DNA of 64,000 nt from Paenibacillus sp. FJAT-26967 (lineage in GTDB: Bacteria > Bacillota > Bacilli > Paenibacillales > NBRC-103111): the NCBI RefSeq assembly GCF_001541095.1, contig NZ_LMXH01000002.1:969024-1033023 (forward strand), given 5' to 3'. The stretch's first letter is position 1. Each line of letters opens with the position of its first letter. Shown in pieces: positions 36,801 to 43,666 of the stretch. A model generated the notes under the pieces. That model worked only from the letters and a program-made list of their open reading frames with translations, had not been told where the DNA came from and did no database searches. The position numbers and the translations under genes are program-made.

Positions 36801-39800
36801 CGTAGAACCGGAAGTATAGATGACATACATCGGATCGCCGGCATCCTGCGGCCATACCGAAGCGGAATCGTCTACACTGGAGAACAACGTTTCATCCGCA
36901 ATGTCCAGCACCTGTAAGGAGGCCGGCACGACAGCCGCGGCTCCGGTACGCGCGCCGTCCGTGAATACCAGCTCCGCGCCGCTGTCTTCGAGCATATAGC
37001 GGATGCGCTCCCCGGGATAATGCGGATCTACAGGCATATAAGCGCCTCCGGCTTTCATAACGGCAAGCATAGCGGTTAGCATCGGAATGGAGCGCTCCGC
37101 CATGATGCCGACTACGCTGCCGCGTCCCACACCTTTGGTGCGCAAGGTTCGCGCCAGCGCATCGGTGCGGCGATCCAGCTCCCGATAGGTCATGGATTCA
37201 CCGCGGCAAGATACGGCCGGGAGGCCCGGAACGGCCTCCGCTTGTTCCTTGAAGCATTCATGCAGACAGCGCGGCGGCGGAAAGTCCGCATCGCGTCTCC
37301 CCAGCGCCAATATTTGCAGGCGCTCCTCTTCCGTCAACATCTCCGCTGCGCCGAGTGCGGCGTCGGGACGGAGCGTCACGCTGCGCAGCAGCTGCACATA
37401 ATGCCGCATGAACCGCTCGGCTGTGGCCCGCCGAAACAAATCAGTATTATATTCCACGACAAGCCGCAATTCCGCGCCATCTTCCACAGCCTGAATCATC
37501 AAATCGTATTTGGCCGTGCCATGCTCAAAGCGGTGGTGACGATACGACAATCCCGCAGAGGAAGCGTTTGGAATACTCAAGTTTTGCATGATGAACATCG
37601 TGTCAAACAGCGGACTCCGGCTGGCGTCCCTTCTGTCTATCCATTGCGCGATTTCCTCGAATGGATAATCGGCGTGGGCGTAAGCCCCAGTCGCTATCTC
37701 TTTCACTTCGGACAAAAAGGCTCTGAACGGTTTGTCGGCGCGCGGATATGCGCGCAGCGCAAGTGTGCCGGTGAACATGCCCGCGATCGCTTCCAGCTCG
37801 CGCCTGTTTCGTCCCGCAATCGGCGTGCCGATGGCAATGTCCTCGGCCCCTGTATAGTGGGCGAGGAAAGTGTAGTACGCCGATAACAGCACCATAAAGG
37901 GTGTCGCGCCCGATTCGGCTGCGAGACTGCGCACAGCCGCCGTCAAACTGGCCTCGACGTATACGTCGAACGTTTCGCCACGATTGCTTTTGACGGGCGG
38001 ACGCGGGGCATCGGCCGGAAGCGTAAGCAGCGGCCAGTCTCCCAGGCATTGCTCGCGCCAATACCGTTCGGCGTTGCCGCAGAGCGGCCTACTCTCCTGC
38101 CATACCGCATAATCCTTGTATTGCAGCGTCAGCGGCGGCAACGAATCTCCCTGATATAAAGTCATCAGGTCAGACAAAAGAATGCCCGCCGACATGCCAT
38201 CGGATGCAATATGATGCATATCAAGAAACAGCACATGGCGCTCCGGCCCCAGTGTCAGCAAGACTGCGCGGAGCAGCGGAGCCGTATCGAGCCTGAACGG
38301 CCGGAACAAGCTTCGCAGCACGCCGTCCGCTTCCGCTTCATCCGCCTCCATGCGAATCAGGCGGAAAGGAACGGAGGCGTGAATGCGCTGCCTGATTTCT
38401 CCGTCGATGACTTGAAAGGTGGTGCGAAGCGTCTCGTGACGCTCTATGATGGTTTGCAGGACGGCCTCCAGCCGGTCAGCATCAACAGCCCCGTCCAAGT
38501 GCAGGGATTCGGGTAAATTGTAGCTGCGATCATCCGGCATCGCCTGCTGCTGCAAATACATGCGCTTCTGCGGCGATGAAACCGGATAATGCTCTTGCGG
38601 AGCCGCCTTTGGAATCGGCTCCATCGTATCGCCGGACAAAGATTCGGACGCTTGGCCTGTCAACGGCCCGACATATTCGCCGTCCGATCTTGTTCCGTCA
38701 CAGTCACCATCTGCCGCTTGCCCGTCATGACCGATGTTCGCCTCATGGCCGCCGTTCCCGGCAGCCGCCCCTTGTTCATCGTGTCCAGCGTTCGTTCTTT
38801 GTGCTGTCGCTGCGCCGCTTTCCCTGAGCCTCCGCTCGATCAGCGCCGTGAACGAAGGCAGATCCGCATGCCTCAGCAAATCCGCCACTTGAATGCGGAC
38901 GCCCGCAAGCTCGCTGAGCCGGTTTACAATTTTGAGCGCAATAATGGAATCTCCGCCTAGTTCATAAAACCCCGCATTCGCAGGCAATTCGTCATAACCG
39001 AGCAGCTCTCCCCAGGCATCAGCGGCATGCTGCTCCCATTTCAGACCGGAGCGCTCCCCGGTTAATGCAACGCCGCGGCGGCGCTGACTCGTCTTCCCGC
39101 CGCTCTGCTCCAGCGCGGCTTGCCATCTGGCAAACGTCTCGTTCATTTCTTGTCCAAGCTCTTCGGGAATATCTCCAACGAGAGAATACCCGCTCCAGGC
39201 CGCAAATGGCGTATGAAGCGCCGCTCCGGCGATCGCATCCTCCACCCAGCAACGGTGAGAATCGAACGGATACGTCGGAAGCGGCAGCCGTTGGCGGCGT
39301 TGTCCCCGGTCCCGGTATACCGCCTTCCAATCGATCTCATATCCTCCCACGTAACGTTGGCCCAGCTCCTGCACTCCCATTTCTCGTTCGTTTAAAACGG
39401 GTTGCTGCCGTATATTCCCGGCCGTATCCGAATCGACCGTCCCGAAACGGACGTTCGGCAGCGTAAGGCCGGTAAGGCCGCTTTCGGCTACGGCACGCAA
39501 GGTCTCGGCAAGCTCTTCCCAGCCGCTTACCGTAATCGCCAGACGATACCGATGGGCTCCCCGGCCGACGGCCAAGGTATAGCAAAGGTCGGCCAGGCTG
39601 CTGCTCTCATCGCCGCGATGCTGCAGAGCCCAATCCCGCATCAGCAGCACGAGGCGCTCCAGCGCCGTCATGCTGTGCGCGGACAGGCAGAACAGCTCTG
39701 CTCTGTCCGAACGACCCGAAGGCATGCCGGGGGGAGCCTCCTCCAGTACAACATGGCAATTGGTCCCGCTCATGCCGAACGCACTTACTCCACATCTTCT

Positions 39801-41102
39801 TGCTTCACCGTCCGTCACCCATGGCGTCAATTCGTCATTGACATAAACGGGCGAATCCACAAACGAAATGTTTCGGTTCGGCGAGCGGTAATGAAGAGTC
39901 GGCGGAAGCTGCTTGTGGACAAGCGACAAGATCGACTTGAGCAACCCCGCAATGCCGGCGGCATGATCGAGATGGCCGATATTTGTTTTCAGCGAGCCAA
40001 TGGCGCAAAATTGCCGTTTATCGGTATATCTCCGAAAAGCGCGTGTCAGCCCGTCGATTTCGATCGGATCGCCCAGCGAGGTTCCCGTGCCGTGCGCTTC
40101 CATATACGTCACCGTCTCGGGATCAATGTCCGCATCCTGCCAAGCCCGCGCAATGACGTCCTCCTGAGCGAGGGCGTTCGGAGCGGTAATGCCGACCGAG
40201 CTGCCGTCCTGATTCATCGCGCTGCCTTTGATGACGGCATATATAGGATCGCCATCCTCCTGCGCGCGGGACAACGGCTTGAGCAGCAGCGCAATCACGC
40301 CGTCGCCGATGCCTGTTCCGTCCGCCGAGTCGTCGAACGTTCTGGCCCGGTTGTCGCTTGACTCGATGCCAAGCCGTATGCCCGTATCCAGCGGCAGCAC
40401 GTTAATTTTGACGCTGCCGGCAATCGCCGCCTCGCATTCGCCGCTGCGGATCGATTGGCATGCCAGATGGACCGCTACCAGCGAGGAAGAGCAGGCGGTG
40501 TCCACGCTGATCGCCGGTCCGCGCAAGTTAAGCAAATACGAAATCCGGCTCGGTATCATGGAGCTCAAATTGCCGGGCGCCGCCATGGACAAGGCATCCG
40601 GGTCCAGCGATTCGATGATTCGCTTGTAATCATGCAGCGCGTCCGCGTTGTAGCCGACAAAGACGCCGGTGCGCGAACCATGCAGTGCATCTCCGCCATA
40701 CCCCGAATTCTCAAGCGCGCCCCAGGCTGTTTGCAGGAACAGGCGCTGCGCCGGACTCATCAGCGAGGCTTCCTTGGGCGAAAGCCGGAAATAAGAATAG
40801 TCAAAACCTGAAATGTCTTCGATATACGCCCCGTCGAAAAAGGAAACGGAGCCGTATTGTGCCTCCATGCGGCGCAAATACGGCTTCAATTCCTCCTTGC
40901 GGGAATCCGGAAACCCGCCTACGAGGTCCTTGCCGCTCCGTAGAAGTTCCCAGAAGGCTTCGTGCGTATCTGCGCGCGGCAGCTTGGCGGATATCCCGAC
41001 AATCGCAATATCTTTGAGAGAAACATTGGAGACGGAGCCCCCGCTTTGCCCCTTCCGTCCGGATGTGTCTTTTTTGGTATCCAGCAAATCCAGTTGAAAC
41101 AT
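30831..41102 (-). CDS. Hybrid PKS-NRPS: KS-ACP-C-A-T-C-A-T-C
   Basis: 3423 residues from the ATG at 41102, with GGGGGAAGG upstream and 13 bases after the preceding stop. KS at about 25-450 has DTACSSSL, EAHGTGTSLGDP and GSLKTNIGHLDHAAG, the complete Cys-His-His set. A KS-AT-type linker ends LPLPTYPF. No AT, KR, DH or ER follows, so malonyl loading must be in trans and the keto group stays unless modified elsewhere. ACP near 714 (GGDSIIALK). C4 (HHIASDG, about 963). A4 (YTSGSTGQPKG, about 1432) has pocket residues D-V-A-Y-L-G-G-V-C-K, no match I know. T4 near 1827. C5 (HHIITDG). A5 (about 2530) reads D-I-V-Q-M-G-L-V-W-K, close to the glycine code. T5 near 2924. Terminal C6 (HHIITDG, about 3124) runs to the end. 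There is no thioesterase or reductase. C5 and C6 start almost identically (PMSRAQRRQ), so one is probably a duplicate. Confidence 0.92.
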   Translation of the reverse strand: MFQLDLLDTKKDTSGRKGQSGGSVSNVSLKDIAIVGISAKLPRADTHEAFWELLRSGKDLVGGFPDSRKEELKPYLRRMEAQYGSVSFFDGAYIEDISGFDYSYFRLSPKEASLMSPAQRLFLQTAWGALENSGYGGDALHGSRTGVFVGYNADALHDYKRIIESLDPDALSMAAPGNLSSMIPSRISYLLNLRGPAISVDTACSSSLVAVHLACQSIRSGECEAAIAGSVKINVLPLDTGIRLGIESSDNRARTFDDSADGTGIGDGVIALLLKPLSRAQEDGDPIYAVIKGSAMNQDGSSVGITAPNALAQEDVIARAWQDADIDPETVTYMEAHGTGTSLGDPIEIDGLTRAFRRYTDKRQFCAIGSLKTNIGHLDHAAGIAGLLKSILSLVHKQLPPTLHYRSPNRNISFVDSPVYVNDELTPWVTDGEARRCGVSAFGMSGTNCHVVLEEAPPGMPSGRSDRAELFCLSAHSMTALERLVLLMRDWALQHRGDESSSLADLCYTLAVGRGAHRYRLAITVSGWEELAETLRAVAESGLTGLTLPNVRFGTVDSDTAGNIRQQPVLNEREMGVQELGQRYVGGYEIDWKAVYRDRGQRRQRLPLPTYPFDSHRCWVEDAIAGAALHTPFAAWSGYSLVGDIPEELGQEMNETFARWQAALEQSGGKTSQRRRGVALTGERSGLKWEQHAADAWGELLGYDELPANAGFYELGGDSIIALKIVNRLSELAGVRIQVADLLRHADLPSFTALIERRLRESGAATAQRTNAGHDEQGAAAGNGGHEANIGHDGQAADGDCDGTRSDGEYVGPLTGQASESLSGDTMEPIPKAAPQEHYPVSSPQKRMYLQQQAMPDDRSYNLPESLHLDGAVDADRLEAVLQTIIERHETLRTTFQVIDGEIRQRIHASVPFRLIRMEADEAEADGVLRSLFRPFRLDTAPLLRAVLLTLGPERHVLFLDMHHIASDGMSAGILLSDLMTLYQGDSLPPLTLQYKDYAVWQESRPLCGNAERYWREQCLGDWPLLTLPADAPRPPVKSNRGETFDVYVEASLTAAVRSLAAESGATPFMVLLSAYYTFLAHYTGAEDIAIGTPIAGRNRRELEAIAGMFTGTLALRAYPRADKPFRAFLSEVKEIATGAYAHADYPFEEIAQWIDRRDASRSPLFDTMFIMQNLSIPNASSAGLSYRHHRFEHGTAKYDLMIQAVEDGAELRLVVEYNTDLFRRATAERFMRHYVQLLRSVTLRPDAALGAAEMLTEEERLQILALGRRDADFPPPRCLHECFKEQAEAVPGLPAVSCRGESMTYRELDRRTDALARTLRTKGVGRGSVVGIMAERSIPMLTAMLAVMKAGGAYMPVDPHYPGERIRYMLEDSGAELVFTDGARTGAAAVVPASLQVLDIADETLFSSVDDSASVWPQDAGDPMYVIYTSGSTGQPKGVIVPHRSFYNFGHSFKTLFDGQYGERDRCLSLTNISFDVSVAELFMPLMFGACTVLYPEPKLLDPRRIAEVIAEERITFAYLPPSLLKEVARILEQSAPEITLNKMLVGVEPIKDETLELYTKLNPEIRIINGYGPTEATVCSNMYAYKPGAYLGGYVPIGRPMHNVEIYIFGYGGQLAPMSAAGELYIAGSGLADGYVNKPDMTAERFLPHPYHEGRFMYRTGDIAKWLPDGNVMYVDRADQQVKIRGVRIEMNEVRSQLISLPEVEDAVVVVHEQSNGDKELCAYVVASDKIPSREWRRKLKEKLPEAMIPAYIAAIDAIPMTPNGKVDRSALPELDFGLRERGRPELPRDEMEELLAAIWEEVLGGTAGPIGIHDDFFELGGHSLKAAVLAGKLQQATGTEVPLSLIFELTSIAEMAAWLKDRDGAASAAEPIPKAERRDWYPMSRAQRRQYMMQLLAGDATMYHVPFALRLQGRLDAVRLEDAFTALIGRHEILRTTFHMTNDEFRQMVHPPYAFKLETLDPAALTRDETLLGTPPDGAEVTRLMEIFQRPLYLDKLPLLRAGLLRLNEEDHLLLLDIHHIITDGVSSGLLVNELSQLYAGRALPELRVQYSDYAVWQEAGFANADYSEHERYWMEIFEGKLSVLELPTDRPRPSLPSYKGRRHTFLLDARTTAEARKLAREAKTTLYTVLLGAFAVMLAKYSGQSEVIVGTPAAGREHADTHNMMGMFVNTLALRTRPQRDKTVGAYMAELHHHVIEALSLQTYPFEELVEGLKADSDRSRNPLFDAMFVLQNMDRPVMEGGGLVFGEMPFEAGTSKFDLTLEAVEREAEIEFQLEYATDLFHEKTARRMAESYTALVREMCQSQGRTIGELELMSESEREQLLAMLAGGGMPEQAASREGSSGRMEIRTDKGMTDRQGNAAAASAQATAEWMGFVQEVERQAARTPDAVAIQFGADTVTYAELNERANRLAHSLREKGVGPERIVALMASRSPLLLVAILGVLKSGGAYVAIDPAYPKERIDWMLEDCGEALLLTEKAYAGVVTKAVAKWYLDDPELYTADRGNPEFVHTPDHLAYVLYTSGSTGRPKGVMIEHRGLTHFISGFRNRIPFEKGQSILAMASVSFDIFVVENLLPLTLGMRIVLASEEERGDAALLQGLIDAHGVDVLQITPSRFKWWMNQRNETDGLQKLRILMIGAEPLTSDVLSRLRAATGARLFNLYGPTETTVWTSIREVTEGEDISIGTPILGSVMMVLDEGLKLQPTGVTGEICIGGPGVGRGYLSHPEWDVAFVPNPYAPGERVYRTGDLGRRLENGEFAYAGRRDFQVKIRGHRIEIGEIEQLLLRHEDVKETVVTAFEEEDGEYALCAYVVMQNTAAADAEQGGSVPTGRLIAQLREYLGDKLPSYMVPAFMVVLDAIPLTPTGKIDRRALPKPGPADAGKREFVPLSTDTERKLAEIWKQLLGTDAIGAKDSFFELGGHSLKAAGLVSRIAERFGIQMPLRDIFMNPTLEGLAAHLDTSGTVTAARIPKQPDREYYPMSRAQRRQFMMGLISGEATMYHVPFAVHMQGKLDVERLEEAFLVMIRRHESLRTTFHHEEDEFRQRVHAEPVFTLERGAKLRMAAGKLLAEGGDQRLFGGISSLMERFIRPFDLGSLPLFRAGLISLGEERHLLLLDFHHIITDGVSVSVLLQELTTLYGGGELPELDIQYRDYTVWQEERIGSEAYMGHERYWLEAFEGELPKLELTTAMPRQELQNFEGSQFTFILDEELTLKIKAFARERGTTLYTVLLGAYSMLLSKWSGEEDIIIGTPVAGRNHSQLEGLLGMFVNTVAIRSFPESYRTVGDYLSELHEDVLRALEHQDYPFEDLVQMLGIEQDRSRNPLFDTMFILQNIDRVAYRSGGIEFDPKEFDPGVSKFDLTLEAAEQDGKISFALEYATSLFQEETARALTDDYTAIMRALVDKGASQKISALLAENKLA

Positions 41103-41115
41103 GGCGCCCTTCCCC

Positions 41116-41919
41116 CTAGCTAGTAATGGAATCGCTGACGAACTGTTCTTTTTCAGCCCTTCCGCCGCTCCCGCGCAGCAGCAGCAATACATGCGCGACG
41201 ATGCCGAGTCCGCTGATCAGGGCTAATAATCCAAGCGTACCGGACTGCCAATCGCCCGCCCATTGCAGCACGATATACAAGGTGCCTGTACTGCACACAT
41301 GGGCCGCAAGTGACCCCCAAAGCGAATGCGAGCCGGCGCGAACGGCACCGTATACGATTGCGCCCAGCGCTGCAAATGCCCCAATCGTCATATTCATAAA
41401 TACAGCGCCGAATAATACGGCCTGGAGCAGAACCGTCCACGGAACGGAAAGACGTTGACGCAGAGTATGGAACAGCATTCCTCTAAAAAGCCATTCCTCC
41501 AGCAAAGACCCCAGCAGTAAGCTGCCGAGCACAAAAATCATCAAGCTGCCGCCGGTGACAAAAGCGACCAGATCCGAAAATGCAGGAAAGTTGGCTTTTA
41601 TCCACGGAAGACGGGTGAACGCGGCGATAAACAAACCGAGCCAGACGCCCGTCCCTGCGGAAAGCAGCAACGTTCCGCCGCGCACAGGAACAACCCCCAA
41701 GTCCTTGAGCGAAATTTTTTGCCAGTGAAGCAGCAGAAGATAGACGGCAAGCACGATGATATTAGATACAATCAGCACTATGCCGGAATTGCCTTGGATC
41801 CAGTCTTTCAGCCCGGGATCGCCGACCCAGTTGTAGAGCGCTTGATTGACAAGCATCACAATCGCCGCATATATGATCAAATATAAGACTGTATTTCCCG
41901 CTATCCGTACTCCCTTCAC
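41116..41919 (-). CDS. CPBP-family membrane protein 3 (CAAX-protease-like)
   Basis: 267 residues from the GTG at 41919, whose GTGA overlaps the stop of the upstream gene and which has an AAGGCGGTGA site. Six to eight hydrophobic helices are predicted. CPBP motif 1 is intact (LLEEWLFRGMLF, EExxxR). Motif 2 lacks its histidine (VLFGAVFMN), and motif 3 keeps one (SLAAHVCSTGT). In the CPBP/Abi family these residues form the metal site of glutamic intramembrane proteases. Lantibiotic and bacteriocin loci use relatives as immunity proteins. It is the third of three tandem paralogues in the NRPS operon. Confidence 0.78.
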   Translation of the reverse strand: MKGVRIAGNTVLYLIIYAAIVMLVNQALYNWVGDPGLKDWIQGNSGIVLIVSNIIVLAVYLLLLHWQKISLKDLGVVPVRGGTLLLSAGTGVWLGLFIAAFTRLPWIKANFPAFSDLVAFVTGGSLMIFVLGSLLLGSLLEEWLFRGMLFHTLRQRLSVPWTVLLQAVLFGAVFMNMTIGAFAALGAIVYGAVRAGSHSLWGSLAAHVCSTGTLYIVLQWAGDWQSGTLGLLALISGLGIVAHVLLLLRGSGGRAEKEQFVSDSITS

Positions 41920-42725
41920 GCCGACGTCACCGCCTTGGAAGACAGCGGCGTCAAGATCGAAGAGCGATGCTTGAACGCAAGGAATATGCCAATCGCAATC
42001 ATGATGGCCGCTACAGCCATCCAGGCGGACATGACGGTAACGTCGGTCGTCTCCGGCCCGTAATGCCAAAGCAAGTACTGGCTGCCCTGACAGGCGACTT
42101 GCGCGGCAATCGGCGCCCAGATGGATTTAAACCAGACATACAAGAGCGCAAATATAACGGCGCCGAGAAAACCATACAGCGACAACGGAATGTCTCCGAA
42201 AAAAAACAACGCCCCGTACAACACGCCCTGAATCACAATTGCGATCCAAACCGGGAGCACACGTCTGAACTCATTCATCAGAATGCCTCTGAACAACGTC
42301 TCCTTGTAAATATTTCCTAGGATCAGGAAGATCAGAAACACATACCATTCCGCGCGGTTCAGGTAATCAAACAATTCGCGGAACTGGTACTTGTCCGATG
42401 CGATGGCCGGAAGCCGGGAGAAAGCGACTGTAAACAGCCCGGCTCCAAGTCCGATCCATAAAGCGATCGCCACCGATTTGCCCCCCATTACGCGGAATTG
42501 GGCCGCTTTAAACAAATTTTCTTTGAATATAAACTTCCAGGCCAGCAGCATGAGCGGCAAACCTACCATATCGTTCAAAATAATAACGGTTACCGTGTTC
42601 TGTTCAAACCACGTACTTCTGGGGTATACATAATCGAAAAATAATGTCGTAACGGTAAAAAACCATGCAAAATACAGGCCGATAACAACGGCCACGCGAG
42701 CCAGCATCATTCTCCACGCCGTCAT
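41916..42725 (-). CDS. CPBP-family membrane protein 2, catalytic motif lost
   Basis: 269 residues, MTAWRMMLARVAVVIGLYFA at the start, about seven membrane helices. Motif 1 reads IYKETLFRGIL, with Lys in place of the first catalytic Glu. Motif 3 reads IAAQVACQGS, with Gln where His is expected. It is thus unlikely to be an active protease. It starts three bases after the stop of paralogue 1 and overlaps paralogue 3 by four bases, so the three are translated together. Immunity or a chaperone-like membrane role is inferred from context only. Confidence 0.78.
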   Translation of the reverse strand: MTAWRMMLARVAVVIGLYFAWFFTVTTLFFDYVYPRSTWFEQNTVTVIILNDMVGLPLMLLAWKFIFKENLFKAAQFRVMGGKSVAIALWIGLGAGLFTVAFSRLPAIASDKYQFRELFDYLNRAEWYVFLIFLILGNIYKETLFRGILMNEFRRVLPVWIAIVIQGVLYGALFFFGDIPLSLYGFLGAVIFALLYVWFKSIWAPIAAQVACQGSQYLLWHYGPETTDVTVMSAWMAVAAIMIAIGIFLAFKHRSSILTPLSSKAVTSA

Positions 42726-42728
42726 GCG

Positions 42729-43601
42729 TCAGACCCCCTTTTGTGCTGCCGACGGCGTGTCAGCCGTCAGCGCTTGGCCGGCGCGTGCGCCGATGCCGCC
42801 GTTGCCGGAGGTCCGCCAGACATAGACGGAGCCTCCAATCAATGCAGCCAGACAGAGTGCTGTAATGATGTAAAGCGAAGTATCGCCCAGCTTGTCAAAC
42901 CATTCGTAGAACCCGATGTATTTAAATAAAAAGATTGTGCTCATGGCCGTATTCTGTACCAGAATAGGCGCCCACAGCGATCCGGTGCGCAAATACAGCG
43001 ATCCGTAAATCAGGCCCGAACCGATGCTGATGACCGAAAGCACCGCGCTCGGCTGGAAGTAGGCATAAGCCGCTGCTTGCAGCACCAAGGCCACATATAC
43101 CGGCATAACTCTGCGAAGCTCGTTGAAAATAAGGCCCCTGAATAATATTTCTTCAAATGCCGGGCCGATCAAACCGGCGCCCAGAATGACGTACCAGATC
43201 GAATCCCCCCTGATCAGATCGTTGACAAGCGCGGGAATGGACGGGAACTGCTGCGCAACATCGTCAATAACGATAAGCCCGATGCTGAACACGCTTGCGG
43301 CAAGACCCAGGCCAATCATCAACAAGACACGCGAGGCGCTCAGCCGTTTGAAGCCCGATGCTCGGAACAGATTTTTTTCCGCATGGGGCCAAATCCATCC
43401 TTTGATAAGAAAGACGAGCATGTAAACAAGCGTAATCAGCGTGAACAGAACGACCATAAACATGGCCGGGTTGCGATCCAGAAACTTGGCGAAGGACAGC
43501 GTCACTTCGTAATTGTAAGTAGATCGAAGCAGATAGAGCAGCGCATAAAAGACCCCGAGATAAAGTGCGATATTCCCTATCGTGGTCAACATTTTTTTCA
43601 C
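42729..43601 (-). CDS. CPBP-family membrane protein 1
   Basis: 290 residues from the GTG at 43601, with AGAAAGGAG upstream (an ATG three codons later is an alternative). About eight membrane helices. Motif 1 is intact (GPAFEEILFRGLIF). Motif 2 reads YAYFQPS without His, and motif 3 reads PILVQNTAMS with Gln for His. A C-terminal Gly/Ala-rich tail follows the last helix. It sits 65 bases after the stop of the first synthetase gene, in line with the operon. Confidence 0.78.
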   Translation of the reverse strand: MKKMLTTIGNIALYLGVFYALLYLLRSTYNYEVTLSFAKFLDRNPAMFMVVLFTLITLVYMLVFLIKGWIWPHAEKNLFRASGFKRLSASRVLLMIGLGLAASVFSIGLIVIDDVAQQFPSIPALVNDLIRGDSIWYVILGAGLIGPAFEEILFRGLIFNELRRVMPVYVALVLQAAAYAYFQPSAVLSVISIGSGLIYGSLYLRTGSLWAPILVQNTAMSTIFLFKYIGFYEWFDKLGDTSLYIITALCLAALIGGSVYVWRTSGNGGIGARAGQALTADTPSAAQKGV

Positions 43602-43666
43602 AGGAAAGCTCCTTTCTCCTTCGTCAGATGTATTCTCAGGTCAGGCACTACCCGACTTGGCTCGTA

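Noticed and set aside
39402..40361. 319-codon plus-strand frame within the PKS-NRPS
   Set aside because: Antisense shadow of the KS domain. The minus frame has all KS motifs and the operon context.
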